A DNA stretch of 64,000 bases, taken from Caprella mutica (taxonomy: Eukaryota; Arthropoda; Malacostraca; Amphipoda; Caprellidae). A program made the position numbers and the translations under genes. The stretch covers positions 267,966-331,965 of the forward strand of contig CANNZV010000433.1 in assembly GCA_947561585.1 (NCBI GenBank), written 5' to 3'. The notes under the pieces are model-generated. The model made no database searches and had not been told where the DNA came from. It worked only from the letters and a program-made list of their open reading frames with translations. Shown here piece by piece: positions 1 to 10,500 of the stretch (its first letter is position 1; the number at the start of each line of letters is the position of its first letter).

Positions 1-75
1 TTCTACCTGAGATGAGACAGAAATGGATTGATACTTTTAAGATATTTCTAAAAAATATGAACTGTGTAAGATAAT

Positions 76-115
76 GCGAACATTCCACTGACTAAGAGCA
101 GTGGCCATGTTTCGC
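76..115. repeat. Imperfect inverted repeat (hairpin)
   Basis: The left arm GCGAACATTCCACTG (76-90) and right arm CAGTGGCCATGTTTCGC (99-115) are near reverse complements around an 8-base loop. Two extra bases in the right arm would bulge. It could be the end of an old mobile element or a chance palindrome; nothing around it assigns a role. Confidence 0.55.
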
Positions 116-569
116 AATAGGAATGTTTGCTCGAATGAAGCAGCACTCTATCATATTCGAGTACTGACTGTCATTTGTAGCTGCTTGATATGTATTTCAG
201 TGGGGATCTTGGCTGGGTGATTGAATGGGTTGGGAGGTTGTTTGACTAGATATATATACTTATGCCTCTTTTCTCCTCTCCGGTCTGACGGTTGGCTTCA
301 ATTTAGGATCCATTTTCTGGGTGTTAATGTTTTTAAAAAAATAAAGATTTTAATTATTTACTACATTTGAACATGTACGTATTACCTCGATTTTTTTGGA
401 CTGGTAGTAGATATGATTTTATATCTGCTACTTGTTTTATTGGAGCTTAATGATGAGGGTGAAGTACCTGAACGAGTTAGAGTGCCGTTACCACTGGCCC
501 TACTCTGTTTATAATAATCTGAAATCTGAATAAGTATACAGGGACAAAGTGCGAACGCCACGTGAGACT

Positions 570-589
570 CACAGGAGGTTTCTCCTGTG
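570..589. repeat. Perfect 8-bp inverted repeat
   Basis: CACAGGAG (570-577) and CTCCTGTG (582-589) are perfect reverse complements separated by GTTT. GTGA and TCAC lie just outside and could extend the stem after a small internal loop. The right arm shares its CCTGTGG..TCACA core with the direct repeats at 746 and 921, which points to a common repeat-element origin rather than a terminator. Confidence 0.6.
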
Positions 590-745
590 GTTCACATTTC
601 TTTTGAGTAAACAAAGTTGTAATTAACTTTTTGCAATTTTGATTACATATTCGTGTTCACGAATATCATTTACTTCCTATTGCTCAATAAAAGTAATACA
701 TTTAATGTATAAGCAAGCATATTAGTATTTTAGACTAGTTAATGT

Positions 746-862
746 GAACCGTACGTGGTCGCCACCTGTTGGTCACATTTATATTATTTGAGTGTGATTG
801 GCATATTCTAATAGTATTCTCATGGTATAATATTAAAATGCAAACTTCAAGATATATAAATC
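746..862 (+). repeat. Direct repeat, copy 1
   Basis: This stretch begins GAACCGTACGTGG and is repeated at 921-1026, with the start points 175 bp apart. The copies share GAACCGTA, the GTGG/CCACCTGT core, TTTGAGTGTGATT, the AT-rich middle GGTATAATATTAA and the end ATGCAAACTTC. Copy 1 carries about 12 extra bases (around TAGTATTCTCAT). The copies have diverged by several substitutions, so the duplication is not recent. Confidence 0.75.
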
Positions 863-920
863 AACACTTGATATTTATTCAAATGAATAGATTACTCATT
901 TAATACTCATGAGAAGTTGA

Positions 921-1026
921 GAACCGTAGGTGGTCACCACCTGTGGGTCACACTTATCTAATTTGAGTGTGATTAGCGTATTCTAATGGTATAATATTAA
1001 GATGCAAACTTCCTGATACATAAATC
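921..1026 (+). repeat. Direct repeat, copy 2
   Basis: Second copy of the 746-862 repeat. Near its start it has a small hairpin, AGGTGG (928-933), loop TCA, CCACCT (937-942), which is less perfect in copy 1. A hairpin at one end of a short, non-coding, locally repeated sequence suggests a small non-autonomous element, but no target-site duplication was identified. Confidence 0.7.
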
Positions 1027-1100
1027 TTTTAGATTTTTGTGACATGAAACTGTTAATGTAGTTTGTTGTATCTGCTAGTTTGTTGTACTGCACACTTCAT

Positions 1101-1351
1101 CCCAGCAAACAGTGGTACATCTAGCCAATGTCTAAATGATGCAGGCATCCGACCTTAGCCAGTAACGGCCGACATTGGTTTACCATCGTGCATGCACTAA
1201 AAGACGTCGGCAAGACGCTGGGTTAACGTACCCGTGCAACCAGGCCAATGTCGGCAACGAGCGGCAAAGCGTCGGAGTGCAGTCATCATTTAGATGATGG
1301 CTAGTATCGGTACAACGATGTTTGCCAGGATCTTTTAGATGGCGGCTAGTA
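1101..1351. mobile_element. Fold-back (MITE-like) element
   Basis: The two halves are imperfect reverse complements. The outer ends CCCAGCAAAC (1101-1110) and GTTTGCCAGG (1320-1329) match at 8 of 10 bases when one is reverse-complemented. Inside, 1121-1141 pairs with 1284-1304 (18 of 21), and GCCGACATTGG (1168-1178) pairs perfectly with CCAATGTCGGC (1245-1255). The centre is non-palindromic and locally richer in G+C and CpG than its surroundings. A subterminal piece (1286-1306) recurs in direct orientation at 1331-1351, so the true right end may lie past 1329. No transposase frame is present. Long palindromic arms without coding capacity are typical of MITE or fold-back elements; the superfamily is not assigned because no clear target-site duplication is visible. 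Confidence 0.7.
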
Positions 1352-1499
1352 GTTGCATAAAGATTTCGAAAATAAAATTGCCTAAATTTGGAATATTACA
1401 AATTATAACTACCTATTGGATAATGTTCCATTATGTATCATAACTTCTGAAATTTATAAAGGAAAGACAAATGAAATAATACAGCAGATGTCTTTTAAA

Positions 1500-1505
1500 T
1501 TTATT
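1500..1505 (-). promoter_or_regulatory. Candidate polyadenylation signal (AATAAA)
   Basis: TTTATT on the plus strand reads AATAAA on the minus strand. It lies about 95 bp past the candidate stop codon at 1602-1600, a reasonable distance for the 3' end of the minus-strand gene proposed here. Such hexamers are common in AT-rich DNA, so its value rests on its position. Confidence 0.45.
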
Positions 1506-1599
1506 CCACACATTAATCACTTATGTTTCATGTCAATGCCATTCTTTCAACGAAACAAATGCTTGGGCATCAGAGTGTAGACATGCCTGTCACTTTCAG

Positions 1600-1660
1600 T
1601 CACATGACCTCAGCTTGCTCTGCCATGAGGGCCTTCTCCACCAAAGCCTTCAACTTGGCC
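1600..1660 (-). CDS. Candidate terminal exon of minus-strand gene
   Basis: Read from 1660, the first base completes an AGG codon split with the preceding exon. Nineteen codons follow (AKLKALVEKALMAEQAEVM), then TGA at 1602-1600. The peptide is helical and charged. The acceptor used is AAG at 1663-1661. A neighbouring acceptor TTAG (1669-1666) has a better pyrimidine tract, but in this phase it would give only four or five more residues before a stop. The exact splice point is therefore uncertain, though both options end the protein here. Confidence 0.45.
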
Positions 1661-1987
1661 CTTCACTAAGGATGAACAATGCCAGCTTCGTAAGTATTTG
1701 GGTGCTAGGGAAGCAGATCTAACCCTTGAAACAGTCTGACGGCCCTGACCTGTATTCTGCTTCTTTGAATGGACCTCAAAGGTTCATTTTCGAATTTAGT
1801 CCTACGGGAAAGAATAAAATTATAAAATTGTATAGGATTAAAATTTGGTACCGAAGTCATTTTTGCAGATATGTAAAAATTTCTAAAGAACAATGACAAT
1901 TTTCAATCGTCCGTTAAGCACATTCAATTTAAGGAAAGAATCGAAACAGCAATAGTAGCGCCATCTATCACTCTTGTATTTACTTAC

Positions 1988-2101
1988 CTCTTGTCAGTAG
2001 TGATTCTCTCGTGCATCTTAGGTCTGCTTTCCCTCTGAATAGGTCTCCTCATGCTGTCAGTTATTGCATTCACACAGTTGGTGATCTTCAGAGTCAACTC
2101 C
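1988..2101 (-). CDS. Internal coding exon, unrecognised protein
   Basis: A 114-bp exon with a strong donor (GTAAGT at 1987-1982) and acceptor TTCAG at 2106-2102. It contributes 37 complete codons plus split codons at each end and is open throughout. The peptide begins ELTLKITNCVNAITDSM and continues RRPIQRE...MHERITTDK. Its phase (one base in, two bases out) matches the exons on both sides. This is the best-supported coding piece in the window. The product is soluble-looking and basic, with no motif I can name. Confidence 0.6.
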
Positions 2102-2294
2102 CTGAAGTCAGAGTCTGATATGATAAGGAAGAGAAATGAGATGGAGAATTTTAAACAAATTCATGAATAAGATATAAGCAAATCCCTTATAAATGATTAA
2201 TTAATTGTATCTAAAAAATCATGGTTCTCTTATAAATAAGATCTGCCAATTGCATTACTGTAAAGACCAGAAGCTCAACTATCACTGTTCTCAC

Positions 2295-2388
2295 CTGTTC
2301 TGTCTCGGTCCATTCATGAATATCATAGAAGCAACATTGTTCTTGTCTTTTTCATCATAGATCAAGACTTTGAATTTTTCTTCAGCGT
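2295..2388 (-). CDS. Internal coding exon, unrecognised protein
   Basis: A 94-bp exon with donor GTGAGA at 2294-2289 and an acceptor ending AAG at 2391-2389. It encodes 30 complete codons, including KFKVLIYDEKDKNNVASM and FMNGPRQN, with no stop. It ends in phase 2 (AG), which joins the G that opens the next exon (2101) to give Arg. At its start, AC needs one upstream base; G from the tentative 31-bp exon at 2819-2789 would make GAC (Asp). The peptide is hydrophilic and lysine/aspartate-rich; function unknown. Confidence 0.55.
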
Positions 2389-2788
2389 CTTCAGTGATAT
2401 GAAATCAGGAAAGTTTGCCTGATGGATGAAACAATAATGATGAATAAATTATTGCAGAAGTAGTGTAATATACCTCGCATAGCTATACAAAAAAATTAAT
2501 AAAAGCTATTGATGTAACTAGCATATTATAGACTATAAGTATAATATTTATTCAAATATAGCGTTAGAGGTTACAAGTGATAAATAATTTATAAGAAATT
2601 GAAAATTGGTAGGGGTTTAACGTCTGCTCCGACCATTTCTGGTCATATCACTGACGTCAAAAGGAAATAAGTACAAGGGACTGAAAAAAGCAGTCAGAAA
2701 GGACTGGCTACACGAGCAAAATCATGTACCACCGTCAATAACATGCTCATGGATGCAGAAAAGCTACTCTGTGAATACAGTCACTTAC

Positions 2789-2819
2789 CAAGTAATATGA
2801 CGCTCACAAGCACCAGAGA
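2789..2819 (-). CDS. Tentative 31-bp micro-exon
   Basis: Minus-strand acceptor GTGCAG (2825-2820) and a good donor GTAAGT (2788-2783) enclose 31 bases. In phase 0 they read SLVLVSVILL plus one base, and that last G completes the Asp codon opening the exon at 2388. Against it: the peptide is short and very hydrophobic, unlike its neighbours, and the exon upstream (3246-3035) ends in a different phase. Splice signals this good can also occur by chance. Confidence 0.25.
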
Positions 2820-3034
2820 CTGCACTCACGGATCCAAGAAGAAAATGAAGAGGTGATAGTAAATGAAGCCTATGTAACCCAAAATCTGAGACCTTCTAGT
2901 TAAAGAGCATAAACTTAGAGGCTAGAGCTATCATCTTTTCTTCCATTCACCACAACTAGCTTTAGGATAGATCTCCTAGGGGTATAAAGGTTATCGAAAG
3001 CACGTTAATGTAGGCAATGCACCACTTTATTTAC

Positions 3035-3246
3035 CTGTTAAGAAACTCTCAATCTTCTTTCCTCAGAGCTTCTGATTGCAGGCAGAGTTCTAGAGTTGCA
3101 TCTATCCCTCCTTATTGAGTGGAGATTTCAAAGACTTTCTCTCAGTTGCGCTCAATCTCTGCAATGTGAGCGTACATTTCGATCTGCTCTTCCTTCAGGT
3201 GATCCAGATTGATGACGTCACACATTTAGCATACGACGTACTTAAG
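3035..3246 (-). pseudogene. Exon-like block with four in-frame stops
   Basis: A 212-bp block with acceptor TTTCAG (3252-3247) and donor GTAAAT (3034-3029). Read in the phase left by the upstream candidate exon, it gives protein-like, helix-forming sequence (MCDVINLDHLKEEQIEMY, AHIAEIER, EKVFEIST, GGIDATLELCLQSEALRK) broken by stops at codons 7, 35, 45 and 66 (TAA, TGA, TAA, TGA). The sequence between stops looks like a conserved charged helix, probably coiled coil. Single-base nonsense changes in an old exon explain this best. A non-standard code is unlikely because both TAA and TGA would have to be sense, while the gene's own end uses TGA. Confidence 0.5.
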
Positions 3247-3695
3247 CTGAAAAGACATAGAAATTATTGACCAAAAAAATATCCATGGAAAAAAGGGTAT
3301 CTTGTCAAATAACCAAAATTCATATTAGGAGTTGATAACATCATTCAAAATTTTAATTAATTCAACCATACATATCACTCACAAGAACATGTGATACATT
3401 CAAAGTGAACCTTGCATGTAATACAGTAAAATTCCTCTGTAGTGAATGTAGATTCCTGAGTAAGAGATTCACCGTGAATAGTGAACAAATTTTCTTTATT
3501 CTACCATGAATGGCCATCAGTTTTAAAAAATAATGGCCCTTCATCGCAGACTACGATTTTAAATGTATGCACTACGCAAATTCTTGAGTTAATACATTTA
3601 TTAAAGGTTCTTGCATTAAAAATTATTGCTTTATATGCAAGTTATCCAATAACAGTTATTCATTATCTAGAGTTAAATGAATGATGAAGACACAC

Positions 3696-3881
3696 CTGCA
3701 TTGGGATATCCACAGAGTAGAAGGCAGCATAGACAGGGTCTGCCTCTCCTCCTCCTAGAAGACAGAGACTGAAGTACATCTTGCCAATCTTCACAGACAC
3801 CATGCAGTCCATGGCTATTCCTTTGAGGGATTTGTGGCGGAAGAATGCCTGCATACCTCATCAGCTTGATGTAATCAGCAG
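3696..3881 (-). pseudogene. Exon-like block with a one-base frame break
   Basis: The minus-strand donor GTGTGT follows 3696, and a possible acceptor TTAG precedes 3881. The first part reads ADYIKLMRY in one frame. After about 3855 the protein-like reading moves to another frame (AFFRHKSLKGIAMDCMVSVK, then IGKMYFSLCLLGGGEADP, VYAAFYSVDIPMQ) and ends in phase 0 at the donor. The joined reading looks like one domain split by a one-base indel. Alternatively the exon starts later, at the AG before GCATTC. The upstream part of the second frame contains TGATGA. I do not recognise the domain. Confidence 0.45.
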
Positions 3882-4514
3882 CTAACTATAAAGGAAATAG
3901 TTGGTGTCATTATTATGGAACAGTCATCAAAACTTAACAACAATCATCTTATAGCTATTTGTCAAAAAGAAGATAATCACAACTTTGCAAGCTTGAGAAA
4001 GAAGTCATGCAGCTAGATATATGAAATATATATTCACAATCGTTCTTAAATTTACATGAAAAATTAATTTCAAAACAATTTCTATAAATTATGAGTTTAA
4101 ATATATATAGAATTTTCCAAATAAAATAATCTCCATTTCACCCAATTAATTGCACACTTTCAATGCTGTCCATTGTTATTGGCATGTAAATGTATTATCA
4201 ACTTCATTCAGTTTTCAAAATAGGTTCAATCCTTTTTAGTCATTTGGTGGATACTATATATGTTTATCTATAGTTAGCAAGCTAGCTATATCTCCAAAAC
4301 GCATGCAATAATTACATGAAAATATAGGAATTAATTACAAAATAGTTCAAGATCTTGCAAAGATATATTTCCCCTCAAAAAACTTTTCCATATATCTTTG
4401 GTGACATTGACACACTTTGCAAGCTGGGATATTACTAAAATTAGCAGTACAATCTTTGCTAACAATAGCCTTAATTATTAGCAAAGATTTCAGAGTTGTG
4501 CTTAAAGAAATACA
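3882..4514. other. AT-rich spacer before the satellite
   Basis: No coding signal, RNA gene or satellite monomer is visible here. The base composition is AT-rich with short A and T runs. The only structure is the inverted repeat at 4451-4489, close to where the satellite starts. Confidence 0.6.
4451..4489. repeat. Perfect 12-bp inverted repeat at the array edge
   Basis: AATCTTTGCTAA (4451-4462) and TTAGCAAAGATT (4478-4489) are exact reverse complements separated by 15 bases. The right arm ends about 25 bp before the first satellite monomer. It could be a cruciform-forming site, an element end or coincidence; its place at the boundary is what makes it notable. Confidence 0.65.
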
Positions 4515-7500
4515 ACAAGAGGTATCCTTGATAATTCAATTCATTATTTTAATTGGTATCCATGATAATTAAAAATTACAAGAGGTATCCTTGATAATTT
4601 AATTCATTATTTTAATTGGTATCCATGATACTTACAAATTACAAGAGGTATCCTTAATAATTCAATTCATTATTTAATTTGTATCCATGATACTTATAAT
4701 TTACAAGAGGTATCCTTGATAATCTAATTCATTATTTAATTGGTATCCATGATACTTACAAATTACAAGAGGTATCCTTGATAATTCAATTCATTATTTT
4801 AATTGGTATCCATGATACTTACAAATTACTAGAGGTATCCTTGATAATTCAATTCATTATTTAATTGGTATCCATGATACTTACAAATTACAAGAGGTAT
4901 CCTTGATAATTCAATTCATTATTTTAATTGGTATCCATGATACTTACAAATTACAAGAGGTATCCTTGATAATTTAATTCATTATTTAATTGGTATCCAT
5001 GATACTTACAAATTACAAGAGGTATCCTTAATAATTCAATTCATTATTTTAATTGGTATCCATGATACTTACAAATTACAAGAGGTATCCTTGATAATTC
5101 AATTCATTATTTAATTGGTATCCATGATACTTACAAATTACAAGAGGTATCCTTGATAATTCAATTCATTATTTTAATTGGTATCCATGATACTTACAAA
5201 TTACAAGAGGTATCCTTGATAATTTAATTCATTATTTAATTGGTATCCATGATACTTACAAATTACAAGAGGTATCCTTAATAATTCAATTCATTATTTT
5301 AATTGGTATCCATGATACTTACAAATTACAAGAGGTATCCTTGATAATTCAATTCATTATTTTAATTGGTATCCATGATACTTACAAATTACAAGAGGTA
5401 TTCTTGATAATTTAATTCATTATTTAATTGGTATCCATGATACTTACAAATTACAAGAGGTATCCTTAATAATTCAATTCATTATTTTAATTGCTATCCA
5501 TGATACTTACAAATTACAAGAGGTATCCTTGATAATTCAATTCATTATTTTAATTGGTATCCATGATACTTACAAATTACAAGAGGTATCCTTGATAATT
5601 TAATTCATTATTTAATTGGTATCCATGATACTTACAAATTACAAGAGGTATCCTTGATAATTTAATTCATTATTTTAATTGGTATCCATGATACTTACAA
5701 ATTACAAGAGGTATCCTTGATAATTTTATTCATTATTTAATTGGTATCCATGATACTTACAAATTACAAAAGGTATCCTTGATAATTTAATTCATTATTT
5801 AATTGGTATCCATGATACTTACAAATTACAAGAGGTATCCTTGATAATTCAATTCATTATTTAATTGGTATCCATGATACTTACAAATTACAAGAGGTAT
5901 CCTTGATAATTTAATTCATTAATTAATTGGTATCCATGATACTTACAAATTACAAGAGATATCCTTGATAATTTAATTCATTATTTTAATTGATATCCAT
6001 GATACTTACAAATTACAAGAGGTATCCCTGATAATTCAATTCATTATTTTAATTGGTATCCATGATACTTACAAATTACAAGAGGTATCCTTGATAATTT
6101 AATTCATTATTTTAATTGGTATCCATGATACTTACAAATTACAAGAGGTATCCTTTATAATTTAATTCATTACTTAATTGGTATCCATGCTACTTACAAA
6201 TTACAAGAAGTATCCTTGATAATTTAATTCATTATTTAATTGGTATCCATGATACTTACAAATTACAAGAGGTATCATTCATAATTTAATTCATTACTTT
6301 AATTGGTATCCATGATACTTACAAATTACGAGAGGTATCCTTGATAATTCAATTCATTATTTTAATTGGTATCCATGATACTTACAAATTACAAGAGGTA
6401 TCCTTGATAATTTAATTCATTATTTTAATTGGTATCCATGATACTTACAAATTACAAGAGGTATCCTTGATAATTCAATTCATTATTTTAATTGGTATCC
6501 ATAATACTTACAAATTAAAAGAGGTATCCTTGATAATTCAATTCATTATTTTAATTGGTATCCATGATACTTACAAATTACAAGAGGTATCCTTGATAAT
6601 TCAATTCATTATTTTAATTGGTATCCATGATAATTAAAAATTACAAGAGGTATCCTTGATAATTTAATTCATTATTTTAATTGGTATCCATGATACTTAC
6701 AAATTACAAGAGGTATCCTTAATAATTCAATTCATTATTTTAATTTGTATCCATGATACTTATAATTTACAAGAGGTATCCTTGATAATCTAATTCATTA
6801 TTTAATTGGTATCCATGATACTTACAAATTACAAGAGGTATCCTTGATAATTCAATTCATTATTTTAATTGGTATCCATGATACTTACAAATTACTAGAG
6901 GTATCCTTGATAATTCAATTCATTATTTAATTGGTATCCATGATACTTACAAATTACAAGAGGTATCCTTGATAATTCAATTCATTATTTTAATTGGTAT
7001 CCATGATACTTACAAATTACAAGAGGTATCCTTGATAATTTAATTCATTATTTAATTGGTATCCATGATACTTACAAATTACAAGAGGTATCCTTAATAA
7101 TTCAATTCATTATTTTAATTGGTATCCATGATACTTACAAATTACAAGAGGTATCCTTGATAATTCATTTCATTATTTTAATTGGTATCCATGATACTTA
7201 CAAATTACAAGAGGTATTCTTGATAATTTAATTCATTATTTAATTGGTATCCATGATACTTACAAATTACAAGAGGTATCTTTAATAATTTAATTCATTA
7301 TTTAATTGGTATCCATGATACTTACAAATTACAAGAGGTATCCTTGATAATTTAATTCATTATTTAATTGGTATCCATGATACTTACAAATTACAAGAGG
7401 TATCCTTGATAATTTAATTCATTATTTTAATTGGCATCCATGATACTTACAAATTACAAGAGGTATCCTTAATAATTAAATTCATTATTTTAATTGGTAT

Positions 7501-10500
7501 CCATGATACTTACAAATTACAAAAGGTATCCTTGATAATTTAATTCATTATTTAATTGGTATCCATGATACTTACAAATTACAAGAGGTATCCCTGATAA
7601 TTCAATTCATTATTTTAATTGGTATCCATGATACTTACAAATTACAAGAGGTATCCTTGATAATTTAATTCATTATTTTAATTGGTATCCATGATACTTA
7701 CAAATTACAAGAGGTATCCTTGATAATTTAATTCATTATTTAATTGGTATCCATGATACTTACAAATTACAAGAAGTATCCTTGATAATTTAATTCATTA
7801 TTTAATTGGTATCCATGATACTTGCAAATTACAAGAGGTATCATTCATAATTTAATTCATTACTTTAATTGGTATCCATGATACTTACAAATTACAAGAG
7901 ATATCCTTGATAATTTAATTCATTATTTTAATTGATATCCATGATACTTACAAATTACAAGAGGTATCCCTGATAATTCAATTCATTATTTTAATTGGTA
8001 TCCATGATACTTACAAATTACAAGAGGTATCCTTGATAATTTAATTCATTATTTTAATTGGTATCCATGATACTTACAAATTACAAGAGGTATCCTTTAT
8101 AATTTAATTCATTACTTAATTGGTATCCATGATACTTACAAATTACAAGAAGTATCCTTGATAATTTAATTCATTATTTAATTGGTATCCATGATACTTA
8201 CAAATTACAAGAGGTATCATTCATAATTTAATTCATTACTTTAATTGGTATCCATGATACTTACAAATTACGAGAGGTATCCTTGATAATTCAATTCATT
8301 ATTTTAATTGGTATCCATGATACTTACAAATTACAAGAGGTATCCTTGATAATTTAATTCATTATTTTAATTGGTATCCATGATACTTACAAATTACAAG
8401 AGGTATCCTTGATAATTCAATTCATTATTTTAATTGGTATCCATAATACTTACAAATTAAAAGAGGTATCCTTGATAATTCAATTCATTATTTTAATTGG
8501 TATCCATGATACTTACAAATTACAAGAGGTATCTTTGATAATTCAATTCATTATTTTAATTGGTATCCATGATAATTAAAAATTACAAGAGGTATCCTTG
8601 ATAATTTAATTCATTATTTTAATTGGTATCCATGATACTTACAAATTACAAGAGGTATCCTTAATAATTCAATTCATTATTTTAATTTGTATCCATGATA
8701 CTTATAATTTACAAGAGGTATCCTTGATAATCTAATTCATTATTTAATTGGTATCCATGATACTTACAAATTACAAGAGGTATCCTTGATAATTCAATTC
8801 ATTATTTTAATTGGTATCCATGATACTTACAAATTACTAGAGGTATCCTTGATAATTCAATTCATTATTTAATTGGTATCCATGATACTTACAAATTACA
8901 AGAGGTATCCTTGATAATTCAATTCATTATTTTAATTGGTATCCATGATACTTACAAATTACAAGAGGTATCCTTGATAATTTAATTCATTATTTAATTG
9001 GTATCCATGATACTTACAAATTACAAGAGGTATCCTTAATAATTCAATTCATTATTTTAATTGGTATCCATGATACTTACAAATTACAAGAGGTATCCTT
9101 GATAATTCATTTCATTATTTTAGTTGGTATCCATGATACTTACAAATTACAAGAGGTATCCTTGATAATTTAATTCATTAATTAATTGGTATCCATGATA
9201 CTTACAAATTACAAGAGATATCCTTGATAATTTAATTCATTATTTTAATTGATATCCATGATACTTACAAATTACAAGAGGTATCCCTGATAATTCAATT
9301 CATTATTTTAATTGGTATCCATGATACTTACAAATTACAAGAGGTATCCTTGATAATTTAATTCATTATTTTAATTGGTATCCATGATACTTACAAATTA
9401 CAAGAGGTATCCTTTATAATTTAATTCATTACTTAATTGGTATCCATGCTACTTACAAATTACAAGAAGTATCCTTGATAATTTAATTCATTATTTAATT
9501 GGTATCCATGATACTTACAAATTACAAGAGGTATCATTCATAATTTAATTCATTACTTTAATTGGTATCCATGATACTTACAAATTACGAGAGGTATCCT
9601 TGATAATTCAATTCATTATTTTAATTGGTATCCATGATACTTACAAATTACAAGAGGTATCCTTGATAATTTAATTCATTATTTTAATTGGTATCCATGA
9701 TACTTACAAATTACAAGAGGTATCCTTGATAATTCAATTCATTATCTTAATTGGTATCCATAATACTTACCAATTAAAAGAGGTATCCTTGATAATTCAA
9801 TTCATTATTTTAATTGGTATCCATGATACTTACAAATTACAAGAGGTATCCTTGATAATTCAATTCATTATTTTAATTGGTATCCATGATAATTAAAAAT
9901 TACAAGAGGTATCCTTGATAATTTAATTCATTATTTTAATTGGTATCCATGATACTTACAAATTACAAGAGGTATCCTTAATAATTCAATTCATTATTTT
10001 AATTTGTATCCATGATACTTATAATTTACAAGAGGTATCCTTGATAATCTAATTCATTATTTAATTGGTATCCATGATACTTACAAATTACAAGAGGTAT
10101 CCTTGATAATTCAATTCATTATTTTAATTGGTATCCATGATACTTACAAATTACTAGAGGTATCCTTGATAATTCAATTCATTATTTAATTGGTATCCAT
10201 GATACTTACAAATTACAAGAGGTATCCTTGATAATTCAATTCATTATTTTAATTGGTATCCATGATACTTACAAATTACAAGAGGTATCCTTGATAATTT
10301 AATTCATTATTTAATTGGTATCCATGATACTTACAAATTACAAGAGGTATCCTTAATAATTCAATTCATTATTTTAATTGGTATCCATGATACTTACAAA
10401 TTACAAGAGGTATCCTTGATAATTCATTTCATTATTTTAATTGGTATCCATGATACTTACAAATTACAAGAGGTATTCTTGATAATTTAATTCATTATTT

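Larger units (their letters stand above)
1..745. other. AT-rich non-coding flank
   Basis: No open frame of useful length and no splice-consistent coding signal was found on either strand. The stretch holds two small inverted repeats, listed separately at 76-115 and 570-589. The piece at about 582-600 (core CTCCTGTGGTTCACA) resembles the start of the direct repeats at 746 and 921, so it may be a third, shorter relic of the same repeat. Nothing else stands out. Confidence 0.6.
1600..3881 (-). pseudogene. 3' part of a spliced gene, possibly decayed
   Basis: Gene-level entry for five stronger exon candidates plus one 31-bp tentative exon, listed separately in transcription order from 3881 down to 1600. 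The three downstream exons fit well: each has GT/AG borders, codon phases match at both joins, they are free of stops, and the last ends in TGA followed by AATAAA. Upstream, 3881-3696 and 3246-3035 read like protein but carry a one-base frame break and four in-frame stops. Either the gene is decaying or those exons are misplaced in my model. The encoded protein is rich in charged residues and I do not recognise its family. The 5' end is not found in this window; the satellite begins about 630 bp upstream of the first candidate exon, so the rest of the gene may be missing or lie beyond the array. Confidence 0.5.

Noticed and set aside
570..589. Rho-independent terminator
   Set aside because: The hairpin has no T run after it and the region is eukaryotic non-coding DNA.
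1705..1899. 64-residue minus-strand open frame
   Set aside because: It falls in the intron between the candidate exons at 1988 and 1660, and its composition is not protein-like beyond what AT-rich DNA gives by chance.
2650..2811. Plus-strand open stretch reading KYKGLKKAVRKDW and onward
   Set aside because: About 40 codons without a stop, but no splice borders or start in context were found, and it overlaps a better minus-strand splice pattern. Not enough to call a gene.
3035..3246. Alternative genetic code explaining the in-frame stops
   Set aside because: Both TAA and TGA would have to be sense codons, yet the same gene model ends at TGA. Decay or a wrong exon model is simpler.
3362..3684. 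Two short overlapping open frames on opposite strands (3362-3544 minus, 3481-3684 plus)
   Set aside because: Both are short, lie in spacer between exon candidates and show no motif; the plus-strand one begins at GTG. Treated as chance.
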